Shown here: positions 19,330 through 29,928 of the stretch, piece by piece
Numbering within the stretch: the first letter of the stretch is position 1
Layout: each line of letters opens with the position of its first letter
From: Schistocephalus solidus
Taxonomy: Eukaryota > Platyhelminthes > Cestoda > Diphyllobothriidea > Diphyllobothriidae
Reading direction: 5' to 3'
DNA: 64,000 bases
NCBI GenBank assembly: GCA_017591395.1
Contig: WEDG01004059.1
Span: forward strand, 27,361-91,360
Program-made: the position numbers and the translations under genes
The notes under the pieces: generated by a model
The model's input: only the letters and a program-made list of their open reading frames with translations
What the model was told of the DNA's origin: nothing
The model's database searches: none

Positions 19330-21580
19330 GTTCGCCTTGAAGAGAACAACGCTCACGAGGAGAATTTATAAAATCGTACTTCATGATCGTTGTTACAGGA
19401 CTGTCATCCTACTCGGTACCGACACCTAGTCCTTCGCATACCGGTAGCGTGGTCACCGGTGCAAATCCGTAAGGCCTTATCCGATAAAATAGAGTCCACC
19501 TACTTCAGAGATATTATATAGGCAAGAATCGTCTGAACAGCTCTCTTCCCTTACAGATTATGAAAATTGGAGGAAAATACTTGCGAATCATCCAAGCGAA
19601 CTAAGTCACCTGTTTGAGGCTCGCAAGACTCACTCAGCATGGAAGTTGGTCATAACGTCCAAATTAACCTTCATATAGTAAATCGCCAAATTTCGACTTA
19701 CATCGGTCCCAAATTTAACAAGAACCATTATAATTATCGGTAAAGTAGGCACTCGGAGGAAGAAACAGTACGCTAAGGCATGATTTACATTAAATTGGCA
19801 AAGTAGTCGATATTTGGCTGTACAAATCGCTCCAAGCTTAGCTTCTCCCGCGGCTATGTTCCAAAGCGTTTCTTATGGAGAGGGGCAGGTAGTTTGAGCA
19901 AAATCTCGGGCGTATCGATCTGCATTATAGCCACACGGTCCGGTAACACAGTCGCCTGGAGGGCCGTCTACAAGGTACAAATGCAAATGTTTAATATACA
20001 TTGTATTCGCTATTGAATTACAGTGAGTAGTATGGATATCATAGGTTTCGGATTATTCACGATCGAGAATGCGTGTACCTGGAATTTTGTGGACACCTTC
20101 ATGCATAAGTCCTTTGCTTCTTTACTCTGCCCTCGCACAGCGATTTTAACATCCGAAGCCTTGTACGACTGAAAAATAGAAGGGATTCATTATATCTGAC
20201 GTTTTTAACACACAAAAACTCGAAGTCATGATCTCAGGTGGACTCCATGCGAGCGCAAGTACACCTCTTTACCTCAACAACAGCCCTGCGCTTCTAGCCT
20301 TGAAATTAAATTCCTAGTTTTGTAAACATTGGAAACGAGATGGCTACTCTGTTCCGTTACCATTGGGGACGTCACTTCAACCTGCCCTGTATGCCAGTCT
20401 CAGTTGGTTTCCGTCAAACATCTTTACACCCATCACAACGATTGCTTCGTCAGGACTCCAAGGAAAACCGCCAACAGTGCCGACACACTGACAACCATGT
20501 TATACACTACCAGATTTGTTGTCGCGGGCAAAACATCCTACGTGGGGATGTCACACCTCCCTTATGTAACATGTTTACTTTAGGGCGAAGTCTGGGAGAT
20601 CATATGGTGTATTACATGCATGGACAACACTCAAGTCAATATGCCCAAACGCACAGTCCACTGATGGTGAATGAGGGAGGCCGACACAGAGGGATCAATC
20701 TTCACGATAAATATGGGTACTCCTCATTATAATAGATTTGATACGCGCCAAAGGTCCGGGCTTGGAAATTTGCGAACGGACGGTTCAGTCCATCCTACAC
20801 GGGACGGGCTGTAATGGATCCTTTTCCGTGTGTCACAGGTCCTCTAAATAAAACCTGCACGCGTGGAGTTACGAGACAATTCTTGTATGACACAGGTAGG
20901 CAGGCTATCCAGTTTTGCGAACCCACCCATCCCCCTCGTCGTCTTTAAGTTGTCTTGCTTTCAAAAAAACTATGACAGTATAAAAAGGAGGGAGGCTGAT
21001 GCTGTGCAATTTTGCTTCATCATGAACTGAATATAGCTGCAGAAAAGTCCTGGCAGAGCACTAACAGGAATGGAACTCGATTCCTGTTGCTATCTGTGGA
21101 TTCCAGGCTAGGAGGTTAGAAGGTGGGTGCAGAAATAGTATATCATTCGAGTTAACGCTAAACTTCAGCCACTCATTGTTCAACTTTGACTTTAATATAC
21201 TATAGTAGACAACTATAATAACAGCCAAATACTTGTGAAACGAGCTGAATGTATTTTGACCGTTTTCTCGGTGTTCATGCAGAAAGTTTGGACTAAACTG
21301 TGTGTGTGATGGTTATTTTGAAATTATTCCCTTGATATCACTATCCGACTTCTGCGCTCGTTTCGGCACCGAAAGATGCATACTGCTAGTTCTTCAGTAG
21401 CCCACACGAATATCCCCAGATTTATGATTTGGTCTCAACAACAAAATAAGGCTCAACGACTCACAGAATGCCTGAGAAGCGCATAGCAGTGTTTATTAAA
21501 ATGACCTCGATGACCATTTTGTAGTTTTGAGGACCTTGAAGCCTGACAAAATATTATTGGACTAAGGTGGGCTAAAATTT
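19330..21580. other. Intergenic stretch between NOP14 and UTP4
   Basis: No recognised genes. A frame at 20329-20583 contains CPVCQSQLVSVKHLYTHHND, a spacing reminiscent of the C2H2 fingers of the LINE in this window, but the rest does not align. Confidence 0.35.
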
Positions 21581-21582
21581 TG

Positions 21583-21745
21583 GTAGATAGGCGCTCACCA
21601 ATCACCTAAGAGACTCACTCGTCCGGTTCTGTCTTTGGGATCTCTCTCTTTCTCGAGCCCTGCCATCAGCTGCATAGCGGGAACATCACCGACAAAGACC
21701 AGAGAGACCGTTAGCATTGTCGATTGAGTTTTCAACTTTTGTCAA
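21583..21745 (-). repeat. tRNA-derived SINE 3' fragment
   Basis: Antisense match to the SINE 3' half: GGTAGATAGGCGCTCACCAATC, ACTCACTCGTCCGG and ACATCACCGACAAAGACCAGAGAGACC. Confidence 0.6.
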
Positions 21746-21749
21746 GATG

Positions 21750-22520
21750 GATCAGGGAACGCCAGTCCTGTGCGACCTTGAATATTTCCGATCACTATCG
21801 AAACACCCTGAGCTAGTAGCTTAACTGATGAGGTGATGGCTTAATGCACAAATAAGGGCAGGTTCGAACTATGCAGGGGGTCGGTATAGGGAAAGTTAGC
21901 TACGAATAATAATTACAGCCTGCCTTGGATTTCTAGTTCAGCTGGTGGGTGAGATCAAAAAAAGATTTTTACACGAATAACTGATAATTTTTAGTGTTGC
22001 CAAAGCAACTAACATGCTCAGTGGTTGTGAATTCTTACAACGTGCTACCAAGTTGAGCCTAGATCGCGTTTTCGAAGACCCCTTAAGCGGTGATTTGAAG
22101 AAAACATTACAGGAAGACTAATGTGCCAATACACGTTTGACTACTGTAAACATGTCCACGTGAACTCTAGTAGTTAGCTTAGGTTTGCGAAATCATCGGG
22201 TTACTCGTGTGATTGAAGTAGCACCTAAAATGTGATTATGAAACACTGCTAGTGAAAGTGAATTACGGCAAAATTGGAGCGGTCACCATCAGTAAACGAG
22301 TGTCACTAGGCCAGTATAAGCAGCCAACCACCCGTGTTCATGTATTGCCCGAATTACCCATCCCAGCGATATTCATTTTCTAGCTATGTGTATACCCCAA
22401 TTTTTAGTCTCTTTCCACCAAAGCCATGTTCAGGTCGACCAGAAATTTATAAACTATACTAACTCCCCAAAGCAGAAAAATTAGGATGTTTTAACAAGTA
22501 GATGAACACTGCCGGCATAC
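21750..22520. other. Intergenic stretch without recognised features
   Basis: AT-rich; no coding or repeat signal recognised. Confidence 0.35.
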
Positions 22521-22524
22521 ACAA

Positions 22525-22745
22525 AGGAGACTGAAATGGCCATTTCTAGCTCATTAGCCGTCACTAGCCAGTCATACCCAACCCCAGGTGGTGCACCACC
22601 CGAGGCTCGAACGCGCGACCTGCTGATCAAAAGTCTAACGCCCTAACCGTTGAGCCACAAACTCGCTGTCTTGTCAGTTTAGATCGGGAACGGGACGAGT
22701 GAGTTCCATTAGGGGATGGTCAACTTTCAGTAAAGAATGGTCATG
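22525..22745 (-). repeat. tRNA-derived SINE with intact tRNA-like head, plus inverted 3' scrap
   Basis: On the minus strand bases 22669-22599 carry an A box (GTGGCTCAACGGTTAGG) and a B box (CGTTCGAGCCTCG). The SINE body follows to 22528 (AAATGGCCATTTC in antisense). At 22686-22745 an opposite-strand scrap of the SINE 3' end (CGGGACGAGTGAGTTCC) is joined. It lies immediately 3' of the UTP4 stop codon. Confidence 0.7.
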
Positions 22746-22794
22746 TGGTCAAAGGTTAGACTACTAAGTCATTAGGTGCTTAAAAATTGGAATT

Positions 22795-25700
22795 TTAGAC
22801 CTGAAAAATGACAAAAGTTGCTAAGTCGTCTACCTTTGTGCGGTCTAGATACACCACAAACCCAGCAGAGACAAGAATCCAACGGTCGCCTGACGGTCCC
22901 AAGTAGTCCATCGAGTGAAAAGGCGGCAGTCGACGATTCCACTCCTTTCCCATGCTAGCCCAAAAATTGAGTAGCCAGGGATCTTGTACAGGATGCTCCT
23001 TCACTGACACCGTGAACTTGCCGGTGCCAGATTCTGAGCATGGTTCAACGCTGATCGGTATTTGCCACTCAACCAGCTGACTGCTGGTGTATAGGATAGA
23101 AAGGTGCAGTTCTAGGCGGGCAGGGGAAGACTTGGAGGACAGCGTCGGTGCCGTAGGTGTGCGAAAGGCGACTGCGACAGGACGCGGCGCGCAGAGGCTG
23201 GAGTCTAAGTGGATCCGAGGACAGGTAAACAGATGCTGACCGCCGGTCTCAAGACAGTGCAATAGGACGCGACCGTCAGTGCAACCGAGAGCCAGAAGGG
23301 TGACCTGGTTTTGACCGGTAGTGATATCCTTAGTCGGAGCCAGTTTTAAGGCGAATTTCTCCATCCGCATGAGGTGGACACCGACGGGGGCGCCTAAGTC
23401 AAGTGGAGGGATACCATGAGGAAGGGGAAAAATTGAAAAACGGTGTGACAAGTAAATGGGAGGAATAAAGTGAATAGGTTCGATTCTCCTCGGGTTTTAG
23501 TTTTCTTACGCGTAATTGTAGAAGATTTCTTACGCTCTGAAAGTAAACGTTCGGTCATTTAGTATTTGCATACTGAAGAGGCTAAGCGCATCCATTACTG
23601 AGTCGTAGTTATAAGAATCAGCGTTCCACTATCCCAACCTATTCCACAAAAACAACTGAAATGTTGAGGATTATTTTCAGATCGGAACAGTTAGGAAAGT
23701 GCAAAAGGTCTTTGAGATAAAGGGGTGACTTATGTGTTAGAAGTCAACAAGAGAATAAGTAGCCTGTTTACCATTGATTTTCATGAAGTCAGATTCGCCT
23801 GATAGAATACGGGAAAGAGGACACTGCCGATGTGACTGCCCTCCAGCCTGTACTAGAAACCTTGAAGAATATTGTTCATTGAAGATCCAAATCAACCACG
23901 CGTGCCCCGAGCTAAACGGGTCTAGTTCCCACGAGCAGTATTTGACAATGTGACAGGGCCTGCGCTCAAAAGTACTCCCCATTTTAGAAATCGCATTCTA
24001 GTTTATTGACTTTAACATAAAATTCTCAAAAAAATATTATAATAGTTTTCAATCAGCCTACTCATAAAAGGATCTCGCCGACTAAAGTAACTTCAAGCAC
24101 TGATTTATTGCGTGTGAACCGTAGTACAGTCTGACGTTTAAACAAAAAATAAGGACAGACTGGTTTGAATTATTCAGGCCAAGCAATTATTGTGTAGTAG
24201 TTTTCGTTTTAATTGACTAATATTAGTAAGTACTTCTTACTGCATAATTTCAACGTTTGGGTAGCTGCTGAGATTGTGCAAACGTCTTTGATCTGAGTAC
24301 TAATGAGAAACGGAAAATTCGGCTTCGCCGTTGCTGACAGTCGACGACGTAGCCACATTTGACTTTAAAGAAACCTTGTTTTTTTGGCCCGATCGCTGTC
24401 TCTAATTAACCATTTCAGTATATCTGCCAGGCTTGACCAGTAGAATTGTACTACAACAAATTAGCAAACGCGAGAGGGGCGAGGGAAGATACATTATCCA
24501 GGCGGAAAATAACAGAAAAATGGTTACCCGACAACTCAGTCTCAGCTTAAATTCCGTCGTCTGTAACTATCAAACGCAAGGAATCCCCGATATTCATGGC
24601 ACGCAAGTACAATACAGGAGATAAATTAAGCAAGCAATTGACGGAAGGTCTCTGCCTAAGGGAAACTGTGAACTGTAAATTTACCGGCACCGGGAGTGAA
24701 GCGCCAACGTTCGCAGCCCGTCCGAAGGTCAAGGTAGGTGACCTGTTGGGTAGCAGTAGCGAGAGAAATCAGGCCTGTAGAGTCCGGCGTGAAGGCCAGA
24801 AGACGCGCTGAGGGGAGAGCAGAAGAGCCGTCTGTCTGATCTGCAGACAGCATGGCGGACGAGGGGCGCTTCTTATCGGTGACGGCGACGGTGTTGGCTA
24901 GTTCACTGTCGGGAAGACCATTGGAGGCAGCAGTAAACAGATCAGCCGACGACTGATCCAAAAACAGACGACCCTCATCGGAGTCGGAGTCGAGCTCGGA
25001 GGTTCCACCGCTGCTAGTAGTCGTAGGCGTGGATGCGGCCGCGCCTATTGACCGCTCCTCGGATAGAGCTCTGCTAAGGGATCTTCTGCGTCGCTTGCAC
25101 TCGCTTTCCAGGTGAACCCAACCCAAACGTGAGATAGTTACCAGCTGGGAGGGACAGTTTCGGTCGAAATGCCACGATTCCTGCGTACACGAGAAAGTTG
25201 AAACAATGAAGAACATAGTTTTAAACGGGGACAGTCCTGTAAATTGGACGGTTTTCGGTTGCTAGGGGATTACACAGCGCACCGGCCGATAAATGGTTAA
25301 ATATGGCTGAGTTTAAAAACCTGTTCCCACAAAACACTGAATAAAGTGCACCAGTGGATAGCATGCTTTTCGGGTGTTTCCTGCCTTTAAGGTACGAAAA
25401 AACCCCACGCACTTAAAACAGTATTTCTGGCGCGCTGAGTTTTCATTCCCAGAGACGATTAACCGTCACTAAGTCATGACCCTAAGTCAAATTATTGAGC
25501 TATATAAGAGAGACGGCCGTAAAACGATGAGAATTTAGGCTGAATCCACCCAGAGACAAGCAATTAAAAATACTAACGAATGTTTTCGAATGAGAACAGA
25601 GGGGCAACTTGGCACGAGATGCAAATAAATCCTAACAGTTTACGTATATTCACATAGTTGGACAAATTAGCACACTTTTGGGCTTATTATCTACTGAATT

Positions 25701-28289
25701 ACAAAGGTTCGTATTTGAGGCTCATACTGGCCAACAACCAAAGATAATGTGTTGAGATAACGAGCAAATTTTAAAACACCCACCGGATGAGCAATTTTGA
25801 GTACACGCGAGCGAATTGTGTCGGAGTATGCAATGAAGCGCCCACAGGGTGATATGGCACAGGTGAGAACCTGCTGTCCACGACGAGGTCGAATTTCTGC
25901 CAGACAAAGGATGCTTCGGCCTTTTGCGTCACTAGCCTCATCGAACTTTTTGAAAAAAGCCTTCGGTTTTCGAGGGAAGTGGACAAGACTCATGTGGTCA
26001 GCGTACTGCAGGAGACAGAGTCGCGCTGGAGGGCCACCGCTAGTGTTTGCTAGAAATGTTTCTTTAGCAAACTGCATGACCACTGGCAGACACGGAGCCA
26101 GACTTAGTGGCCACAGAGGTAGGGCGGCGACGCTGGCAATACTGGGAGACTTCTCCCCACGTGGCTGACCAACTTGAGCGGCCGGGGTCTGTTGGGCTCG
26201 CACGGGTGCATCTACGCCGAGGTCTGAGGTGGAAGAGCAAGCGAGGAGGTTTAGACGCCCATCATCACCTACGGCCAGGAGGCGGTCGACTTGACGCAGA
26301 CCACCATCAACCATATCATTTGCCTTGCTGCGAGGAATATAAACCAGGCCATGAACGTCCCGTTGGCAACCGTGTATGAGGCCACCTGCTTGCCAGCGAG
26401 CTGAAACAAGAGTATAAAATCTGTGACGATACTGGTTTCTGATGTAAAGTTGGCTTTTTAAGTGGGAGACCGTCTGCAGATTAAGTGAATGTAGTCAACA
26501 AGTACCTCGAGAGATAATAATAGATCAGAAAAGAAAAACTAGCGGTAAGAGTTCTCCAGAGATTTATTTTTGGTTATTTTTGCCTTTTTCGAGACCTATC
26601 AATGAAGCAGCATAGCCTGTCTGCTCTAAACGAATGGAGCAATGATTTTTTGCGCCTTTTCTGCGAAAATGGGAAACATAAGTGATATAATTGCAGAGGC
26701 AACTGCAAACTCTGAACGGTCTCTTCGATTTCATTAATTTCTTGCAGCAAATAATGGGTCTTTTAAGTGTCAGCAAAATGACCGTTGTGCCTGTTCTTGT
26801 TCACAAAATCCCACGGTAAGTCGAGGTTCGGCCTAACTTACAAACATTTTTGATAACCTGGTTCCACATAGTTAGGTGTCATAAGGTAGATTCTTTTAAA
26901 CGTTAGAATGGTGTCAACCATGCACTAGGTGACCGGATAACTGGTCTTGACTGCGCTGATTATAAAGCCCTGCTAGATTCAAACTAAAATGGCTTATAAA
27001 TGGTTCTGTTTCGGGTGGATGTAGTCGCTAAATTGGTCGGCTTATCAAAAAATATCATTCCAGTTATTAAAAGGTAATCGTGACTGGTAACCGCTTGCCA
27101 AAAGTGAGGGACAGTTAACATATTTTGGGATATCACAACAATGTATTGGGTCCTATAATAAATAGGTCTGAGGATGTTTTGGAGAGCTACATATCATCAT
27201 CCACATAAATTGTCACTGACTCAAATCTGACAGTATCGAAGTCTGCCTATCCGTAACAAACAGAAAATCCTCCGAAATCTGGCTGGGCATAGTTTATCAA
27301 GGTAATCGATTTTCCGAAATGCAGGAGAGTGGGGGGAACTCATTATACTTGGTGTAGCAGATCGCCGAATTTCGTGAAACAAACTCCTTGACAATATTTA
27401 GAGCAAGAAAAGTCACACAATATTAAAACCGCACCATGCACAAGTGCATGGGGTGTCCAGGCGGAGGCCCGGTTGTGATTGTGGAAAACAATCCCCGCTG
27501 GTTTATGAGTGTAGGCAGGGCAAAACAAAACTGAGTTGGAGGATAGTTAGGACAAGACTGGTGCAATAGCAAGGATGTAAAAGAATAAATTTAATGAATA
27601 TCTTAATTGAGAATTTAGCGTCAAGCTGAAAGTATACGGATGTTTATATGCTTATTTAGTTTAACAGGTTTGCTACCGGAAAGAAAATATGGAAAACTAA
27701 CCAACAAAAAGGCATTCACACTATGCACTTTAAAGGTCTAGGCTATAATTTCACTTACGTTCGGCTGACAAAGACATGCATAGTAGAGAGGTACTAAATA
27801 CAAAGCCAGCTGCAAACTAAAGTACGTATTGCATCAACAGAACCTTGGCTATCACCAAGTATCGGCTTACCGGAAGAGCCAGAATGTGAGAAGTCAAAGC
27901 GTCTGATTATAGGGTCTACCCCACCAGCAAAGACGGACATGCTGTCTGGACTGGCAGCTAGGGTAAGGACATCAGCGTTGTGGCTTGCGAAACTACATAT
28001 CATTCCACCGATCTCGACGTTCCATAAATTAACGTGTCCTTTACTGTCCCCGGAAAAGAGGACACCACTAGAAGCAAAAAATAACGATCTGGGTGTATAG
28101 AGTTATGTTTAGCCGGAAAGTCAATTGAAGGATCGTCTTTAAGGAAATTGTACAAGGTAGACAATAAAGACTAATCGGCTTATATCATACGCCTAATCCT
28201 TGGCACAATCAGTTAAACATAAATCAGCAAAACAACTACACAGAGTAAATGAAATCCAGCCCAAGGTCGGACAACAGAATTAAAATATA

Positions 28290-28321
<32 letters not shown>

Positions 28322-29036
28322 TAATGCACAGATCCCAATGCAGGTGAATAAGTAAACTGTTGTACCCAACAAATAGAAGGGACCAAACGACTGTTGGTAG
28401 CGGAGACGATTCGGCATCCAAGCAAAATGTCGACAAAATGCTACCCGAACCCATATTTATCAGATGAACCTTTCCGAGGGAATCACCGGCCGCGATAACA
28501 TAATGTCTTTCTGCGTCTACAGCGAGTGAGAGCACCTTGCCTGTAAATATGAAGATGAACACATTGTCATTACCCTCTAACTTCACAATCACGTTCTTAA
28601 TTTCAAGCACTCCTTGCTGAGAGGTAATTGTACATATGTATCCGCCATCATTTCCTCCAACAAAATAACTTTGGTGCGCAGCCATGCAACGACAGGGAAG
28701 GCCTCCTGGAAGAAGTAAACTGGTCTACAAAAAACTATTGTAAAAGGTCATTATTACTTTCACAGTTAACTGGGAAAAATCTAGCTCAAAAATACGTCCT
28801 TCGCCACCTGCTGCAAACAGTCGACCGTCAAACCAGCATACTGAGCAAACGGAGACTAACACAACGGAGGGAAACCGATGTAACAGGTAAAAGTTATCTC
28901 TTTCATCATAGACATCTAAAGTGCCATCCGATCTGGCGGCAGCTATCAGGCCTTCGGAATTCCTTGACACAGCTGTAAAAGTTGTAGGAGTAAATTCGTA
29001 TATTTTATAGCCATCTACGAGCAGCTTCGTGGTCAT
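22795..29036 (-). CDS. UTP4: UTP4 / cirhin, WD-repeat small-subunit processome protein, eight-exon model
   Basis: UTP4 is a nucleolar WD40 protein of the t-UTP complex (UTP-A) of the small-subunit processome, which links rDNA transcription to 18S processing. Exons on the minus strand: 29036-28736, 28705-28574, 28540-28366, 28067-27818, 26323-25784, 25180-24685, 23393-22834 and 22800-22795. All phases fit and the sum is 819 codons before TAA, longer than human cirhin (686). Family matches run in order: ARSDGTLDVYD and FAAGGEGRIFELD (first propeller), FSGDSKGHVNLWNVE, HNADVLTLAASPD, CAISPCGRFIAYS, and GDRWILVSAGFVVYLDRTK near the end. A serine/acidic insert of about 100 residues lies in exon 6. 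The conserved C-terminal tail of the family was not found; the model stops just before a SINE. It is convergent with NOP14. Confidence 0.85.
22834..23393 (-). CDS. UTP4: UTP4 exon 7 and short terminal exon
   Basis: Starts after GACTTAG, in phase with exon 6. It encodes VTLLALGCTDGRVLLHCLET, LHLSILYTSSQLVEWQIPIS and GDRWILVSAGFVVYLDRTK, matching the last propeller blades. A 33-nt intron (22833-22801) leads to a terminal exon of one Val codon and TAA at 22797-22795; reading through the intron gives the same stop. About the last 60 residues expected in the family are absent. Confidence 0.8.
23400..24680. other. UTP4 intron 6
   Basis: No recognised exon or repeat. Open frames at 23737-23982 (minus) and 24433-24624 (plus) have no family resemblance. 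Confidence 0.4.
24685..25180 (-). CDS. UTP4: UTP4 exon 6 with a serine/acidic linker
   Basis: Starts after GTGTACGCAG with ESWHFDRNCPSQLVTISRL. A low-complexity basic then acidic segment follows (KRRRRSLSRALSEE, SSGGTSELDSDSDEG). WD-type sequence resumes at ARLLAFTPDSTGLISLATAT. The linker is longer than in vertebrate cirhin and is probably a disordered loop between blades. Confidence 0.8.
25784..26323 (-). CDS. UTP4: UTP4 exon 5
   Basis: One hundred and eighty codons, phase 0 at both ends. It includes GLRQVDRLLAVGDDGRLNLL and, near the end, QQVLTCAISPCGRFIAYSDT, the hallmark CSAISPCG..IAYS block of cirhin. It ends KIAHP before GTGGGT. Plus-strand frames across it are shadows. Confidence 0.8.
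26330..27810. other. UTP4 intron 4
   Basis: AT-rich sequence between exons 4 and 5; nothing recognised. Confidence 0.4.
27818..28067 (-). CDS. UTP4: UTP4 exon 4
   Basis: Starts after TTGCTTCTAG and completes the Gly codon begun in exon 3. It encodes GVLFSGDSKGHVNLWNVEIG, SHNADVLTLAASPDSMSVFA and GGVDPIIRRFDFS, a strong match to the middle WD repeats. The donor TTA|GTTTGC is weak, so the last few codons are tentative. Confidence 0.8.
28284..28321. repeat. (TAA)n microsatellite
   Basis: About ten perfect TAA units in the UTP4 intron between exons 3 and 4. Confidence 0.9.
28366..28540 (-). CDS. UTP4: UTP4 exon 3
   Basis: Encodes KVLSLAVDAERHYVIAAGDS, LGKVHLINMGSGSI and TVVWSLLFVG, two WD-repeat strands in the expected order. 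A GTACAA donor follows in phase 2. A (TAA)n run lies in the following intron. Confidence 0.8.
28574..28705 (-). CDS. UTP4: UTP4 exon 2
   Basis: Starts after CTTCTTCCAG and encodes GLPCRCMAAHQSYFVGGNDG, matching the PIWSMAASPSG...VGCEDG region of cirhin. It ends in phase 1 before a 33-nt intron (28573-28541) that itself contains no stop. Confidence 0.75.
28736..29036 (-). CDS. UTP4: UTP4 exon 1
   Basis: ATG lies directly after CAG, so a splice or trans-splice acceptor abuts the start. It encodes MTTKLLVDGYKIYEFTP, then AARSDGTLDVYD and the first WD repeats. Similarity to cirhin continues to KVIMTFYN, which places the donor at 28735 (A|GTTTTT). The 30-nt intron to exon 2 is the only choice that keeps the phase and skips an in-frame TAG. 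Confidence 0.75.
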
Positions 29037-29159
29037 CTGACAATCACGCTCTACAGATTTAACAATACGCCCTGCGAAACAGCACAAACGAACTGCTATG
29101 GCTTCAAGTAAGGAAAGTCTTTTTATGTATTGTAAGCTTTTTACCATCTTTTTCTGAAG

Positions 29160-29920
29160 AAAACTTTAACATATTATGGTTTTCAGACATCAATTTGGTT
29201 TTAATTTGAGAAAATACTAGGTTAGGCTACATAGATCGCTTATAACTTACCTAGAAATAGTTCGCTTGCGAATTCTTTTCAAAAGTATGGTGGTGCAGCA
29301 CATCAAGATCATAACCTTACCAGAATATTAATGCAGATAACTGAGAAATTTGAAGTTTTTCATCACCAAATATGCACCATTAGAGACACATTGTAGGACA
29401 TGCTAACATAGGTCTGCATCCAACAGGACTATGACACAGTCTGGAAGGTCAAAAAACTTCCATTTTAGGCCCAAATGATTAGTTGTAGCGTATGATTTTT
29501 GCAGTTCAGATTTCCTGAATAAATAAATGTTTGAATATAAAATGCCCATTGATGTGGCCTGTAACAGTTTTCGGTCCGTACCTCTCAAACATAGGAGAGA
29601 GTGTAAGTTAGCTGCCAGAAAAGCCTCACTGCAAGCTGTCTTCAGGCGTTACTTTACTTATTTGTTTGCTGCGCCGCCTAAAAAGTAATCTTAACAATCT
29701 GTATTTAGTTTCTGCAGTTGTTAAAATTCCGAAGAACATTGTAAATGTTTTAACCACTAAAGCTTTGTAACGAGCTTAACAGATGTCTCGTTTTCTTTTC
29801 ATTTTCAACCAAAATATTTTTTTCAATTGATCATTCAGAAGCCCTTGATTATTTTCTCTAAACTTAAGGCGTAAAGTATGTTTTAAACTTCCATCCTACA
29901 ATCAAAGTTCATCTGCTAGA
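29160..29920. other. Region upstream of UTP4
   Basis: AT-rich, presumably containing the UTP4 promoter on the minus strand. No motif could be assigned. Confidence 0.35.
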
Positions 29921-29928
29921 AGACGAAC

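Noticed and set aside
23470..23500. GGTTCGATTCTCC, a tRNA B-box-like word
   Set aside because: No matching A box or acceptor stem upstream, so no tRNA gene is called.
25797..26379. Plus-strand open frames of 123 and 90 codons
   Set aside because: They are antisense shadows of UTP4 exon 5, which has the clear CAISPCGRFIAYS match.
28213..28425. Tyrosine-rich minus-strand frame
   Set aside because: It translates the (TAA)n microsatellite in a UTP4 intron.
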